A DNA stretch of 64,000 bases from assembly GCA_038729425.1 (NCBI GenBank), contig JAVYSB010000002.1, positions 48,812 to 112,811 on the forward strand. The letters run 5' to 3'. The notes beneath the pieces are model-generated. The model made no database searches. It worked only from the letters and a program-made list of their open reading frames with translations, and was not told the origin of the DNA. This DNA comes from Thermoplasmataceae archaeon. Lineage in GTDB: Archaea > Thermoplasmatota > Thermoplasmata > Thermoplasmatales > Thermoplasmataceae. Shown here in pieces: positions 27,035 to 36,397 of the stretch (the stretch's first letter is position 1; each line of letters starts with the position of its first letter). The position numbers were made by a program, and so were the translations under genes.

Positions 27035-28076
27035 AAGCACTAAACCATTCCTTCAGGGGTTCCGTGACAAAATATTTCGCTTTCCTTAGATTTTCTACAT
27101 TTCTGGAAGCTGTGAGGAACATCGTTGTCTTAAGATCTGCAATAATCTCTTCAATCTGTGATTTCAGGGCATCGAAGGACGCATCGGCATTATTCAGGAA
27201 ACTTCTGGCGAAACCACCAATCGAGGCCCCGATTACTATGGATCTTGCTAGGTCAAGCCCGTTTCTCAACCCTCCGCTGCCAATAATAGGAAGGCCAACG
27301 TTGCAATATTTGATCGAAGCAGGTGAAGGTATCCCCCAATTCCAGAAGGTTTTACCCGAATGCATTTTCTCTCTGTCGTTTGTGTTCGCTGCTCTGTAAT
27401 ATTCGATTGCAGCGAACGATGTCCCTCCTAAACCACCAACGTCAATTGCCTTTACTCCAGCATCCTTAAGCTGGGTTGCCGCTTCTCTGGAAAACCCGTT
27501 TCCAGTTTCTTTGGCTATAACAGGGTAACTGGAGGCTATTTCTGAAAGTCTTTTGATTATGCCTTCAGCTCTCCTATCCCCCTCTGGTTGAACCATTTCC
27601 TGGAGGAAATTAAAGTGAACTACGAGAAAATCGGCCCCAATTAGGTTGAAGCAGTACTCGATATCGGAATCACTGAATGCTGGCTTCTTCTGGTCTATAA
27701 GCTGGGGAGCCCCAATATTCGCTATCTTGAAAGGGATCTTGTAATCATTAATCACAGAATATGTATCCGCTAATTCCTTTTTTTCGACAGCTGCCCTCAT
27801 GCTTCCTACTCCCATTCCAATCCCAAAATGCTCGGCAGCCGCAGCCAGATTTCCATTTATTCTCTTTGCAAGCCCGGTTCCCCCAGTCATTGATGATATT
27901 ATGAAAGGGTTTTTCAAGGGTTTACCCAGAAAATTAACGGATGTGTCGATGGACCCAAAATCCACGTCCGGTATCGCCTGATGCATCAATTTTATATCAT
28001 CCCAGTAATTGTATTCGGAAACTACCATTTCTTTCTGAGCTATTCTTACATGCTCCTCTTTTCTATTCTCAATCAT
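27024..28076 (-). CDS. fni: Isopentenyl-diphosphate delta-isomerase, type 2 (FMN-dependent)
   Basis: IDI-2 interconverts IPP and DMAPP. In 350 residues it shows ISSMTGGTGLAKRINGNLA, the FMN/substrate loop, GMGVGSMRAAVE, VHFNFLQEMVQPEGDR, KETGNGFSREAA and GSGGLRNGLDLARSIVIGA, all diagnostic. The ATG overlaps the IPK stop as ATGA, so the last two steps to DMAPP are translated together. Confidence 0.95.
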   Translation of the reverse strand: MIENRKEEHVRIAQKEMVVSEYNYWDDIKLMHQAIPDVDFGSIDTSVNFLGKPLKNPFIISSMTGGTGLAKRINGNLAAAAEHFGIGMGVGSMRAAVEKKELADTYSVINDYKIPFKIANIGAPQLIDQKKPAFSDSDIEYCFNLIGADFLVVHFNFLQEMVQPEGDRRAEGIIKRLSEIASSYPVIAKETGNGFSREAATQLKDAGVKAIDVGGLGGTSFAAIEYYRAANTNDREKMHSGKTFWNWGIPSPASIKYCNVGLPIIGSGGLRNGLDLARSIVIGASIGGFARSFLNNADASFDALKSQIEEIIADLKTTMFLTASRNVENLRKAKYFVTEPLKEWFSAYVK

Positions 28077-28810
28077 CTTATCACTGTTCCGATAAATCTC
28101 TGTGAATCCAGATCAAGGAGTCTCTCCGGTTTCAGTCCGTTAATGAGATAAACTGATTTCGAGTACTTTCTGACTTTCTTCATAACTGCGAATTTGTTCT
28201 GTATGCCTCCAGTCACGTCAGGCACTGAGAACTGAAAGCTTGCGCCATCTTCAGGGTTATCAAGTAGTTTTGCCTCTGGGAAGATCTTTGGGTTTTTGTC
28301 GTAGATGCCGTCAACATCACTTATAAAAATAACCCTGTCAGGGAGGAAAATTCGCGCAAGGTCAAGAACCAGCGTATCACCGGAGTAAATACCAAATTCC
28401 CTTTCATTCTTTACGTAAACGTCTCCAAATGTGACCGGCATGAATCCCCTATCCATGTAGTTTCTGAAGGAGGAAAGAGCTTTCGATCTCTTGAATAGGA
28501 AATTTGCTGGTGGAACCGAAACCGGAAGAAACCCCCGGTCAATAAACAACCCTGAGACCTCCTGATTCAGCGAAAGCATGTCATGATGTATTACTGAAAA
28601 ACCTTTTTTGCTTTTCTCGTTGATTTGACCTGGAATACCATACTCCTTTGCCTTTATATGGCCGAAGGATCCCCCTCCATGAACGAGGACAATCTCTTCT
28701 CTGAAACTTAAAAGATTAGATATCACTGCCTCTGTTTCTGCCCTTCTGAAAGTCCTGTACCTGCCTTTGTCAGTTATAAGAGACCCGCCCAGTTTAACTA
28801 TGACAGTCAT
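28073..28810 (-). CDS. ipk: Isopentenyl phosphate kinase
   Basis: IPK phosphorylates isopentenyl phosphate to IPP in the archaeal mevalonate pathway variants. The 245-residue amino-acid-kinase fold begins MTVIVKLGGSLITDK and has GGGSFGHIKAKEYG, whose His is the catalytic hallmark of IPK, and FISDVDGIYDKNP. It is the first gene of IPK-IDI2-ZPR1. Thermoplasma-type mevalonate routes also end in isopentenyl phosphate, so the gene fits the organism. Confidence 0.93.
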   Translation of the reverse strand: MTVIVKLGGSLITDKGRYRTFRRAETEAVISNLLSFREEIVLVHGGGSFGHIKAKEYGIPGQINEKSKKGFSVIHHDMLSLNQEVSGLFIDRGFLPVSVPPANFLFKRSKALSSFRNYMDRGFMPVTFGDVYVKNEREFGIYSGDTLVLDLARIFLPDRVIFISDVDGIYDKNPKIFPEAKLLDNPEDGASFQFSVPDVTGGIQNKFAVMKKVRKYSKSVYLINGLKPERLLDLDSQRFIGTVIR

Positions 28811-28855
28811 TCGCAGCCATTAGGCTAAGCGGTTTCGATTACTTAAATATGGAGA

Positions 28856-29329
28856 TCACTTACCGTGCGTCTCTGATTTTTTCGCAAGTTTATTCAGTGC
28901 AGTGAGTGCTTCGGCTGAGTGGTTTTTTGCGTTCATTTGGGAATTATAGACGTGTACTATTGTGCCGTCCTTGTCTATGACATACGTTATTCTGGGAGGA
29001 AGCAGCAGGCCAGTGGCTCCATAGGTCTTCCTTATGGCTCTCTCAGGATCTGAGAGAAGGGTAAATGGAAGATTCCGGTGTTCCTTGAACTTACGGTGGG
29101 ATTCAACGGTGTCTGAACTGACTCCATACACAGTTGCACCGAGTTCCCTTATATCGCTCCAGTTATCCCTAAAAGAACACGCTTCTGCAGTACAACCGGG
29201 AGTCTCATCTTTCGGATAAAAGTATAAAACGACCGGACCGCTCTTCAATGCTTCATACAGGGTCACAGTTGAACCAGAGTCAGCCTTAGCCTCGAAATCA
29301 GGGGCCTTATCGCCAATGTTAAGTGCCAT
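28856..29329 (-). CDS. bcp: Peroxiredoxin, Bcp/PrxQ type
   Basis: The 157-residue thiol peroxidase has FYPKDETPGCTAEACSFRDN: the peroxidatic Cys in PGCT and a resolving Cys five residues later, the PrxQ pattern. It reduces hydroperoxides in the cytoplasm. The start MALNIGDKAPDFEAK is standard for the family. Confidence 0.92.
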   Translation of the reverse strand: MALNIGDKAPDFEAKADSGSTVTLYEALKSGPVVLYFYPKDETPGCTAEACSFRDNWSDIRELGATVYGVSSDTVESHRKFKEHRNLPFTLLSDPERAIRKTYGATGLLLPPRITYVIDKDGTIVHVYNSQMNAKNHSAEALTALNKLAKKSETHGK

Positions 29330-29403
29330 ACAATCCCAATCAAGCCGAGTATTTCAACGTTAGGTACGTTCTAACAGACACATAAAGACTGTGGCGGTAG
29401 ATC

Positions 29404-29940
29404 TTAGGGCAAAATACGGGCAAAACGAAACATTGACACGTACCTTCCGTTGAGATACATTGAGTCCTTTTCATATCCCTCGATACTGAAACCGTTTTTG
29501 AGGAGAACTTTCATAGACGCTACGTTGTTTTCTAGAACTCCGGTATGGAGCCGTCTGATCGAGAGAGTTTCCCTGCAGAAATTGCAAATTAGACCCAGAG
29601 CTTCGGTGGCGACTCCCATGGACCGGAATGTCTTTCCTACCCAGTAACCAACGTGTGCTTTATGGTCCTCGTAGTCAATGTCCTTCAGCCCAATTACCCC
29701 AGCAATTTTCTCTCCATAGAATATGATAAAATCCATAGCAAAAGCCTGCTTTCCATCTTCTCTGTTCATGTGAAAAAAATTGATCGCATCCTCTTTCAGG
29801 TAAGGGTGCGGAAAGTTATGCCCTCCTATTAGCTCAGGAATGATCGGGTCGTTTGCTGCTTCCGCCAGCTCTTCTGCGTAATTGTCATTCAGGACGTTGG
29901 ACAGCGTTACGGTTTCACCCACTAGTTTCAACGCTTTCAT
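29404..29940 (-). CDS. GNAT acetyltransferase, RimJ/RimL-like
   Basis: The 178-residue protein begins with an ETVTLSNVLNDNYAEELAEA strand-helix typical of RimJ-like N-acetyltransferases and carries GYWVGKTFRSMGVATEAL, the acetyl-CoA pyrophosphate-binding region, and ENNVASMKVLLKNGF, the late GNAT motif. It may acetylate protein N-termini or small amines; the substrate is unknown. Confidence 0.8.
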   Translation of the reverse strand: MKALKLVGETVTLSNVLNDNYAEELAEAANDPIIPELIGGHNFPHPYLKEDAINFFHMNREDGKQAFAMDFIIFYGEKIAGVIGLKDIDYEDHKAHVGYWVGKTFRSMGVATEALGLICNFCRETLSIRRLHTGVLENNVASMKVLLKNGFSIEGYEKDSMYLNGRYVSMFRFARILP

Positions 29941-30103
29941 TTATCTCTCATTTTAGACGGATATTTAATTTCTGGCAGCGTTTAATGTGTTTGCTGATCA
30001 GATAATTTGGTCGTTATACAGATTTGGATCGTTTTTGATCTCATTCTACCTATTATGATCAAAAGCAGAGTATCGAGTCCGCCATATCTGCGGAACTGAA
30101 CTG

Positions 30104-30113
30104 TTAATATATA
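30104..30113 (+). promoter_or_regulatory. TATA box of the enoyl-CoA hydratase gene
   Basis: TTAATATATA is centred 22-23 bp before the ATG at 30131; the transcript is probably leaderless. A small inverted repeat TCCGC/GCGGA (30078-30094) stands just upstream. Confidence 0.55.
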
Positions 30114-30130
30114 GTAATCGATTCAAAGAT

Positions 30131-30901
30131 ATGATATCTCAATCTTCAGAGATCCTTGTGGATAGGGAAGATCACTCCCTGTGGATTAGGCTCAACAGAC
30201 CGGAGAAGTTGAATACTTTAACTGCTGAAATGGCTAATGAGATTATTTCAGCGCTCAGGTCAGCCGAGGCTGACAGAACCATAAGAGCTGTCATCATAAC
30301 AGGGAACGGGGCAAATTTCTCAGCCGGGGCAGATATCAACCAATTTGCTGGCATCGACCCTGGGTCTGCAATTGAATTCCACAGGAAACTCAACGAGGTC
30401 GTTCTCGCCTTCAGAACTTTTCCTAAACCAATCATAGCCCTTCTGCACGGCTATGCTCTTGGCGGTGGGCTTGAGATATCCGAGTCCGCAGACATAAGGA
30501 TTGCCACAGAAAGCTGTATTCTCGGACAGCCTGAGGTAGATATAGGCATAAATGCAGGTGCTGGCGGCAACGTCGTATTACCCAGGATCGTAGGTCACGG
30601 GAAAGCGATGTATCTTGCGATTACCGGGAGCAAAGTGCCAGCGTCCGAGGCATTCGAGATGGGGCTAGTTGACATGGTTGTTCCGGATGAGTCTGCAGAG
30701 AACTATGTCAAAGACCTTGTGGCTAAAATAGCAAATAAGCCCTACGAGACGGTAAGCATGATAAAATCGGTGATGGTAAATGGATCGACAGTGGATGTGC
30801 GCTCCGCTCTGGAGTACGAGGCGGCAGCTTTCGGCTATCTTCTGGGCACTGCTGAAACGCAGGAAAGGATCAAAAGATTTCTTGACAGGCGCAAGAAATA
30901 G
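30131..30901 (+). CDS. Enoyl-CoA hydratase/isomerase (crotonase family)
   Basis: The 256-residue protein shows the crotonase oxyanion loop NFSAGADINQFAG and both catalytic glutamates: one in GYALGGGLEISESADI and one in GQPEVDIGINAGAGG. It therefore probably hydrates trans-2-enoyl-CoA in fatty or amino acid breakdown. It is followed, behind a separate TATA box, by prs. Confidence 0.88.
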   Translation: MISQSSEILVDREDHSLWIRLNRPEKLNTLTAEMANEIISALRSAEADRTIRAVIITGNGANFSAGADINQFAGIDPGSAIEFHRKLNEVVLAFRTFPKPIIALLHGYALGGGLEISESADIRIATESCILGQPEVDIGINAGAGGNVVLPRIVGHGKAMYLAITGSKVPASEAFEMGLVDMVVPDESAENYVKDLVAKIANKPYETVSMIKSVMVNGSTVDVRSALEYEAAAFGYLLGTAETQERIKRFLDRRKK

Positions 30902-30943
30902 GAATAAAAACTTTTAAAAGTCAAGTCGATAGAGGTTGGCAGT

Positions 30944-31804
30944 ATGATAATTGTAGCAGGTTCAACATCCAGAAGACTGGCTGCTGAAATTTCAGAGAGG
31001 ACGCATTCTCAGGTTGCCGACGTAGAACGCAGGAGGTTTCCAGATGGTGAACTCTACCTGCGGATCAAAAAAGATCTGAAGGATCAGGAAGTAATGATGA
31101 TCAGCTCCACCACTAACGACGAGAGCCTCATCGAGACCATGCTTCTCATAGATGCCGCGAGGGAGTTCAGACCCAGGAGCATCTTGGCAATTATACCGTA
31201 TTTTGGATACGCTAGGCAGCACATGAGGTACAATGAAGGAGAGCCCGTGTCTTCGAAAGTTTGGACGTATCTGCTGGAGAGATTTGCGGATAAGATAATA
31301 TCCATAGATATCCATGATGAACAGACTCTTTCCTATTCATCAAAACCATTCCTGAACATCAGTATCATGGACTCCATAGCCTCACACTACAGGGACCGGG
31401 CTATAGACTATGTGGTCTCCCCCGATGACGGCGGTTCAAGAAGGTCTTTAGAAGTCGCCCAAAGACTTAGCGCCGAAAGCTTTTATTTGGACAAAAAGAG
31501 GATAGATTCCAGTACAGTTGAGATGAAATTCCCAGATATTGATATAAAGGGAAAGAACATCCTTGTTGTTGACGATGTGATTTCCACTGGTGGGACAATC
31601 TTAAAGGCTGTAAAACTGATCAGAGAACGGGGGGCGGCAAGGGTATATGTGTCCGCTGTACACGGGCTGTTCGTTGGTGAATCACAGAAGAAAATAGAGG
31701 ACATTGCTGATGACTTGGCCGTGACAGAAACCGTCGAAACACGTTCCAGCAAGATCAGCATTGCAAAGGAGATCTTGGATAAAATAGGGGTGAAATCAGC
31801 ATGA
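30944..31804 (+). CDS. prs: Ribose-phosphate pyrophosphokinase
   Basis: PRPP synthase transfers pyrophosphate from ATP to ribose 5-phosphate. The 286-residue short archaeal form has RRFPDGELYLRI, YARQHMRYNEGEPVSSK (flexible loop with substrate Arg) and NILVVDDVISTGGTI, the PRPP-binding loop. CTTTTAAAAG (30910-30919) is a likely TATA box. The stop overlaps the kptA start as ATGA. Confidence 0.93.
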   Translation: MIIVAGSTSRRLAAEISERTHSQVADVERRRFPDGELYLRIKKDLKDQEVMMISSTTNDESLIETMLLIDAAREFRPRSILAIIPYFGYARQHMRYNEGEPVSSKVWTYLLERFADKIISIDIHDEQTLSYSSKPFLNISIMDSIASHYRDRAIDYVVSPDDGGSRRSLEVAQRLSAESFYLDKKRIDSSTVEMKFPDIDIKGKNILVVDDVISTGGTILKAVKLIRERGAARVYVSAVHGLFVGESQKKIEDIADDLAVTETVETRSSKISIAKEILDKIGVKSA

Positions 31805-32538
31805 AGAACGATCTAATGAAATGCGAGGAACACGGTCCGTACAGGGGGGAAAAGTGCCCTGTATGCGGAGTTGTTGGTAAGCGGCTTATGAATGAGCTTG
31901 AGATCGAAGGACTCAGCAGGATACTGGCCGGAATGTTGAGGCACTTTCCTGAAAATTACGGTATAAGGCTCAATGAACATGGGTGGATAAAGGTATACTC
32001 CATAGTGCCTGCCATAAGGACGGAAAAAAAGAATTTCATCTGGCTAACACCATATCACCTGGAAGCAATGGTCAAAACGGATACCAAGGAAAGGTATGAA
32101 CTAAACAGCAATCATGAAGTGCGGGCGACTTATGGGCACACCATTCCCGTCGAGATGGACGATCTCCCTACCGATGATATACCTGGCAAACTCTATTATC
32201 AGACAACGGACGAGGAATACGATTTTATTAAAGAAACCGGGATAACACCATCCGACAAGACATGGATACATTTGTCAAAGACTTACAGGCAGGCCTATGT
32301 CTCCGGCCTGTTCCATATTGATTCGCCATCAGTTCTGGTAGTTGACTCAGAGGGGCTTATACAATCAGGAAGGCCTGTCTATCGGGCCACTGCTGATATA
32401 TTCCTTGCAAAGGAAATACCACCTGAGTTTGTATCTGTTGCCCCTGCAGAGGAGATCATTCTTACAGAAGAGGAGAAAACAGAAGTGGAAAAGGTAAAAG
32501 AAAGAAGGGACAGGAAGCTTAACAAATCAGAAAATTAA
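31801..32538 (+). CDS. kptA: Probable RNA 2'-phosphotransferase (Tpt1/KptA)
   Basis: KptA removes the 2'-phosphate left at splice junctions by passing it to NAD. LSRILAGMLRHFPENYGI and a HGWIKV box open the catalytic core, RATYGHTIPVE is the NAD-contacting Arg-His motif, and LYYQTT and HLSKTYRQAY follow. An N-terminal extension has CEEHGPYRGEKCPVCG, a small zinc-ribbon-like knuckle (one Cys/His and two Cys). Translation is coupled to prs. Its 3' end overlaps the convergent oxidoreductase by 4 bp. Confidence 0.88.
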   Translation: MKNDLMKCEEHGPYRGEKCPVCGVVGKRLMNELEIEGLSRILAGMLRHFPENYGIRLNEHGWIKVYSIVPAIRTEKKNFIWLTPYHLEAMVKTDTKERYELNSNHEVRATYGHTIPVEMDDLPTDDIPGKLYYQTTDEEYDFIKETGITPSDKTWIHLSKTYRQAYVSGLFHIDSPSVLVVDSEGLIQSGRPVYRATADIFLAKEIPPEFVSVAPAEEIILTEEEKTEVEKVKERRDRKLNKSEN

Positions 32539-34196
32539 AGGTATTCATTACTAAATTCTCTGATATATTCATTCATTCTTTCCCTTCCAGCTATAGTTGC
32601 TTTTCGGATGTCATATTGCTCCTTCTCCACGAGCGAAAAATCAAACCTTTTACCTTCTAGGTCAGTGAATTTTATTCCCCTCTCTAATGCCAGAGTCCTG
32701 AAGCCTTCAGATCTCCCCCGGTCCATCCCAGCCAGGCTTCTATTGCTCATTGTCACACTTCCATTAAGGGAGAAATCCAGAACCTCATCGTGGTACCTGT
32801 AAACATTGGTATCAATGAAGAAATCGTCATGAAGGCGCACATCAGGATAAGTTATGTCGGGGAGGCAATATATTCCGGTTCCCTTATAGCTAATATCCGT
32901 ATTGACCGTAACCCCGGCACGCTTGAGAGCGGTTTCATAAAAAGAGATCAGAGCTTCAAATTCTCTCTTTTTGAACGGGTCTCTGGCATCAAGGAGTTGC
33001 CCGCCTATTCTCTCTCTCTTCTCATAGAGCGTTACTTTAAGGCCGTTTGCTGAAGCGTAAAGAGCTGCTTCAGACCCCTTTATTCCACCGCCTATTATTG
33101 CCACATCCCCATTAAGTTTGTAGTGCCGTTTTTCTCTAAGTTCATATCCAAGATCGGGATTGACAGCGCATCTGACTTCACCATAGTTGAGATCTCTGCA
33201 GTTCTGGTTGCACCTTATGCAAGGTCGCAGGGGAAGGTCTCCGCTAAGAATTTTTTTTGCAAAGTATGGATCAGCCAGATGCCCCCTTCCAACCGACACA
33301 AAGTCCGCCTTCTGCATGGCTTCGATAGCATCTTCTCTGCTGGTTATGGACCCGACTATCACTGTCGTGATCTTTGGCTTATGGGGCAACTTCCTGTATA
33401 TGTGGAGGTGCTCACTGTAGAATGAGGCTGATGATCCAGGCGGAGCATTCCTGCCGGCAGAAAAGTGCACGTAATCTATGTTCTTGAGTGACTCGGCAAC
33501 CTTCAGTCCATAGTCAGGTGGGTAACCATCCTGATCGTATTCCATGAGGCTCAGTCTGATCCCCACCGCTATGTCAGTTTCTGACCGGATCAAATCGGCT
33601 ATTTCCTGCGGAAGCCTGATCCTGTTTTCAAACGTCCCTCCGAACTTGTCTCCGCGTTTATTAAGAGCTGGTGAGATAAATTCCTCTATAAGATATCCAT
33701 GGGCGCCATGTATTTCAACACCATCAAACCCAGAATTCTCAGCGAGTTTAGCTGCCGTGACAAAGTCATCTTTAACGGAATCAATATCTGAAAGAGTCAT
33801 CTCCTTTACGGGTCGTCCCAGGTATTCCATCGCAGTTGGGGCAAAGCTCTCATTCCCATTGATTTGATAGTTTGCCTTTCCTCCAGCATGAACCAGTTGC
33901 ATGAATATCTTTGATCCATGCATGTGCACCCTGTCTGTGAGCCTCTTAAGCTTGGGTGACATATTCATTGAGTACGCACCAAGTTCATTTCTTGATCCCC
34001 TGCTGTTTCTGTCATTCACATATGTGTATTCAGTTATAATGAGGCCGGTTCCGCCAATGGCTCGTTCTTCCAGGTAGGCAATGTGTTCTTCACTTGTAAA
34101 TCCGTTCACTTGCGCCAGGTTTGATATCATTGGCGCCATTGCGATTCTGTTCTTTATCCTTTGATTCCCGATGTAACCCGGTTCCAGTAATTCCAT
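32535..34196 (-). CDS. Old-Yellow-type NADH:flavin oxidoreductase with Fe-S site, shortened C-terminal domain
   Basis: The N-terminal TIM barrel (about 1-330; QRIKNRIAMAPMI, VEIHGAHGYLIEEF) is FMN-dependent and resembles 2,4-dienoyl-CoA reductase. A 4Fe-4S motif, CIRCNQNCRDLNYGEVRCAV, follows, then one dinucleotide fold, VAIIGGGIKGSEAAL. The family usually continues to 640-680 residues with a second GxGxxG domain; here the protein ends at 553 and I see no second motif, so the NAD(P)H module seems reduced. The substrate is unknown. Confidence 0.82.
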   Translation of the reverse strand: MELLEPGYIGNQRIKNRIAMAPMISNLAQVNGFTSEEHIAYLEERAIGGTGLIITEYTYVNDRNSRGSRNELGAYSMNMSPKLKRLTDRVHMHGSKIFMQLVHAGGKANYQINGNESFAPTAMEYLGRPVKEMTLSDIDSVKDDFVTAAKLAENSGFDGVEIHGAHGYLIEEFISPALNKRGDKFGGTFENRIRLPQEIADLIRSETDIAVGIRLSLMEYDQDGYPPDYGLKVAESLKNIDYVHFSAGRNAPPGSSASFYSEHLHIYRKLPHKPKITTVIVGSITSREDAIEAMQKADFVSVGRGHLADPYFAKKILSGDLPLRPCIRCNQNCRDLNYGEVRCAVNPDLGYELREKRHYKLNGDVAIIGGGIKGSEAALYASANGLKVTLYEKRERIGGQLLDARDPFKKREFEALISFYETALKRAGVTVNTDISYKGTGIYCLPDITYPDVRLHDDFFIDTNVYRYHDEVLDFSLNGSVTMSNRSLAGMDRGRSEGFRTLALERGIKFTDLEGKRFDFSLVEKEQYDIRKATIAGRERMNEYIREFSNEYL

Positions 34197-34287
34197 GGTG
34201 CCTGATCTTATACTGATATTTAATTCTCCAACAATCTATTCTCCGAAGCAGGAAAAAGATAAAAAATGCACATCGCTTGAATCAGAG

Positions 34288-34827
34288 TTACATTCTCGCA
34301 GGGTGTTTCAGGGTACTTAGCGAATCGCTGAAAATGTAGCTGATGGCCGAGTCGGAAAGATCAGTCAACTCTGCATATCGCTTTCTTCCGAAATTGTTTA
34401 TTATCATCATGGCCTCCCTCATTGTGTCAGTTCTTTCCGCTTGAGGAAGCAGCCTCCATCTGTTTAGAACGTAGGATTCCTCACTGTTTCCATGGTCTCT
34501 CAGAATCCTGAAATAGAGTGGGAGGTGCTCGTCTAACATTTCTGTATTTCTTTCAGTGTACCATTTTATTATGTCCTGCCCAAGTGAGTCTATAAGCTTA
34601 TGGTCTTCCTCAAACTGATCCATCTTCCGGAAAAGCCATCTCTCGTCCATCCATATGCCTTTCCTAAGGTTGGGATAAAGGACTTTCTCCTCTATCCGCA
34701 TGTGACAGTTATTCAGAAAGTTGTGGAAACTTATGAAGTCACCCACATCTCCTTTGACATTAAAAGTTTCGCCAAAGCGCTTAATGGTGAGGTTGTCGAT
34801 GATAAGCACCTCAGCAAGATCAGCCAT
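34288..34827 (-). CDS. Hemerythrin-like HHE-domain protein
   Basis: The 179-residue all-helical protein has the spaced His/Glu ligands of an HHE domain: SFHNFLNNCHMRIEEKVLYP, EEDHKLID and RDHGNSEESYVL. Such proteins bind a di-iron centre and sense or store oxygen or NO. A TATA box (TATATATAGAG on the minus strand, about 34841-34851) lies right before the ATG, so the start might lie a few codons inside (GTG 34809). Confidence 0.75.
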   Translation of the reverse strand: MADLAEVLIIDNLTIKRFGETFNVKGDVGDFISFHNFLNNCHMRIEEKVLYPNLRKGIWMDERWLFRKMDQFEEDHKLIDSLGQDIIKWYTERNTEMLDEHLPLYFRILRDHGNSEESYVLNRWRLLPQAERTDTMREAMMIINNFGRKRYAELTDLSDSAISYIFSDSLSTLKHPARM

Positions 34828-34932
34828 CTTCTATCCCTCTATATATACTGATCTATTACTCGTATGTAAGCAAGAAGCCTGACTTATTAAGGTATCACTA
34901 CCGATCGAGGAAGTTTATGTCTATCTAGCAGT

Positions 34933-34945
34933 TATCGTGGCGATA
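34933..34945. repeat. Short dyad upstream of glyA
   Basis: TATCG (34933-34937) and CGATA (34941-34945) flank TGG, about 30 bp before the glyA TATA box; a possible operator, or chance. Confidence 0.3.
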
Positions 34946-34973
34946 CCAATCCAGAAACATTTACGTGATAACC

Positions 34974-34983
34974 TAAATATATT
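34974..34983 (+). promoter_or_regulatory. TATA box of glyA
   Basis: TAAATATATT is centred about 24 bp before the ATG at 35002, supporting that start over the in-frame TTG at 34987. Confidence 0.6.
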
Positions 34984-35001
34984 GACTTGGGATGTAATAA
35001 A

Positions 35002-36291
35002 ATGGATAAAAACATAGATGCGGTTCACAAGATAAGACAATTGGCAATGGACAATAACAAGTTTTTTGAGCAGAGCATCCCCCTCATTGCTTCTGAGAAT
35101 ATAATGAGCCCGATGGCCATGGAAATGCTTCTTACAGATTTTGGATTCAGATACGCAGAGGGTCTTCCCCATCACAGATACTATCAGGGTAACTTTTACG
35201 TCGACCAGCTTGAGGATTTGACAATAGATCTGGCTAGGAGCCTTTTCAGGTCTAAGCAGGCAGATCCGAGACCCGTGTCCGGAACAAACGCTAACACCGC
35301 GGCCATATACGCTCTGGCAAAACCAGGGGACAAGGTAGCGGCCCCTCCACTTTCCGGCGGAGGGCACATAAGTGCTGCAAAATTTGGTGCCATGGGGCTT
35401 CGCGGTGTTAATGTGATCAACTATCCCTTTGATGTGGAAAACATGAACATTGACATAGACGGTGCCATTAAGCTCATAAGGAAGGAGAAACCAAAGGTAT
35501 GCCTGTTTGGGCAATCGGTCTTCCTCTTCCCCACGCCGATAAAGGAAATGAAAGACGCTTTCGACGAGGTAGGCTGCAAGGTCTGGTACGATGGCGCACA
35601 CGTTCTAGGTCTCATTGCGGGAAAGAGGTTTCAGGATCCGCTAAGAGAGGGAGCTGACATCATAACAGGAAGCACACATAAGACACTCCCAGGGCCGCAG
35701 CATGGACTGATCCTAGGAAATACCGATGATGACACATGGAAAGCTATCCAGAGAGCAATATTTCCAGGTACAATAAGCAATCACCATCTTAACAGCATGG
35801 CGGCACTTGGGGTTACCCTTGCGGAAGAGCTTGAATTTGGGGAATCATACGCAGATCAGGTAATAGCGAATGCCAAGGCCCTCGCACAGGGCTTGAGTGA
35901 GCTGGGATTCAAAGTTCTTGGTGAACACAAAGGATTCACGGAATCGCATACAATCGTTGTAGATGTAAGGGAAAACGGAGGGGGTAAATTTGCCGCGGAG
36001 GCAATGGAGGCATCTCACATAATATCAAACAAGAACCTTCTTCCATGGGATGATAATAAGAAGTCACAAGATCCAAGCGGAATCAGGCTCGGAACCCAGG
36101 AAGTTACTAGAATAGGTTTCGGGAAATCAGAAATGAAGGAAATTGCATCACTTATAGCTGATGTTGTGATCAGGAAAAAATCTCCAGACAAGATAATACC
36201 CGCAGTAATGGAACTTAAAGCAAAACACGACGAAGTCAAATTCTGTTTTGGAAAGCTAAAACCCTACAGCTACATAAGGGTTGCAGAGTGA
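35002..36291 (+). CDS. glyA: Serine hydroxymethyltransferase
   Basis: SHMT converts serine and a tetrahydropterin to glycine and the methylene derivative. The 429-residue archaeal form carries SIPLIASENIMSPMA near the N-terminus, the HHRYYQGN substrate loop, and TGSTHKTLPGPQHG with the PLP-binding Lys. With fhs (60063), mptE and folP it belongs to the window's C1/pterin set. Confidence 0.93.
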   Translation: MDKNIDAVHKIRQLAMDNNKFFEQSIPLIASENIMSPMAMEMLLTDFGFRYAEGLPHHRYYQGNFYVDQLEDLTIDLARSLFRSKQADPRPVSGTNANTAAIYALAKPGDKVAAPPLSGGGHISAAKFGAMGLRGVNVINYPFDVENMNIDIDGAIKLIRKEKPKVCLFGQSVFLFPTPIKEMKDAFDEVGCKVWYDGAHVLGLIAGKRFQDPLREGADIITGSTHKTLPGPQHGLILGNTDDDTWKAIQRAIFPGTISNHHLNSMAALGVTLAEELEFGESYADQVIANAKALAQGLSELGFKVLGEHKGFTESHTIVVDVRENGGGKFAAEAMEASHIISNKNLLPWDDNKKSQDPSGIRLGTQEVTRIGFGKSEMKEIASLIADVVIRKKSPDKIIPAVMELKAKHDEVKFCFGKLKPYSYIRVAE

Positions 36292-36397
36292 TAACTGCAA
36301 TACCCTCACAAATTTTTATCCGACAGGCATTTATGCATAGGAAAATACACAGTAAAAATTATTATAAGACGCCTAATCACCAGCATCATAGGTAATC

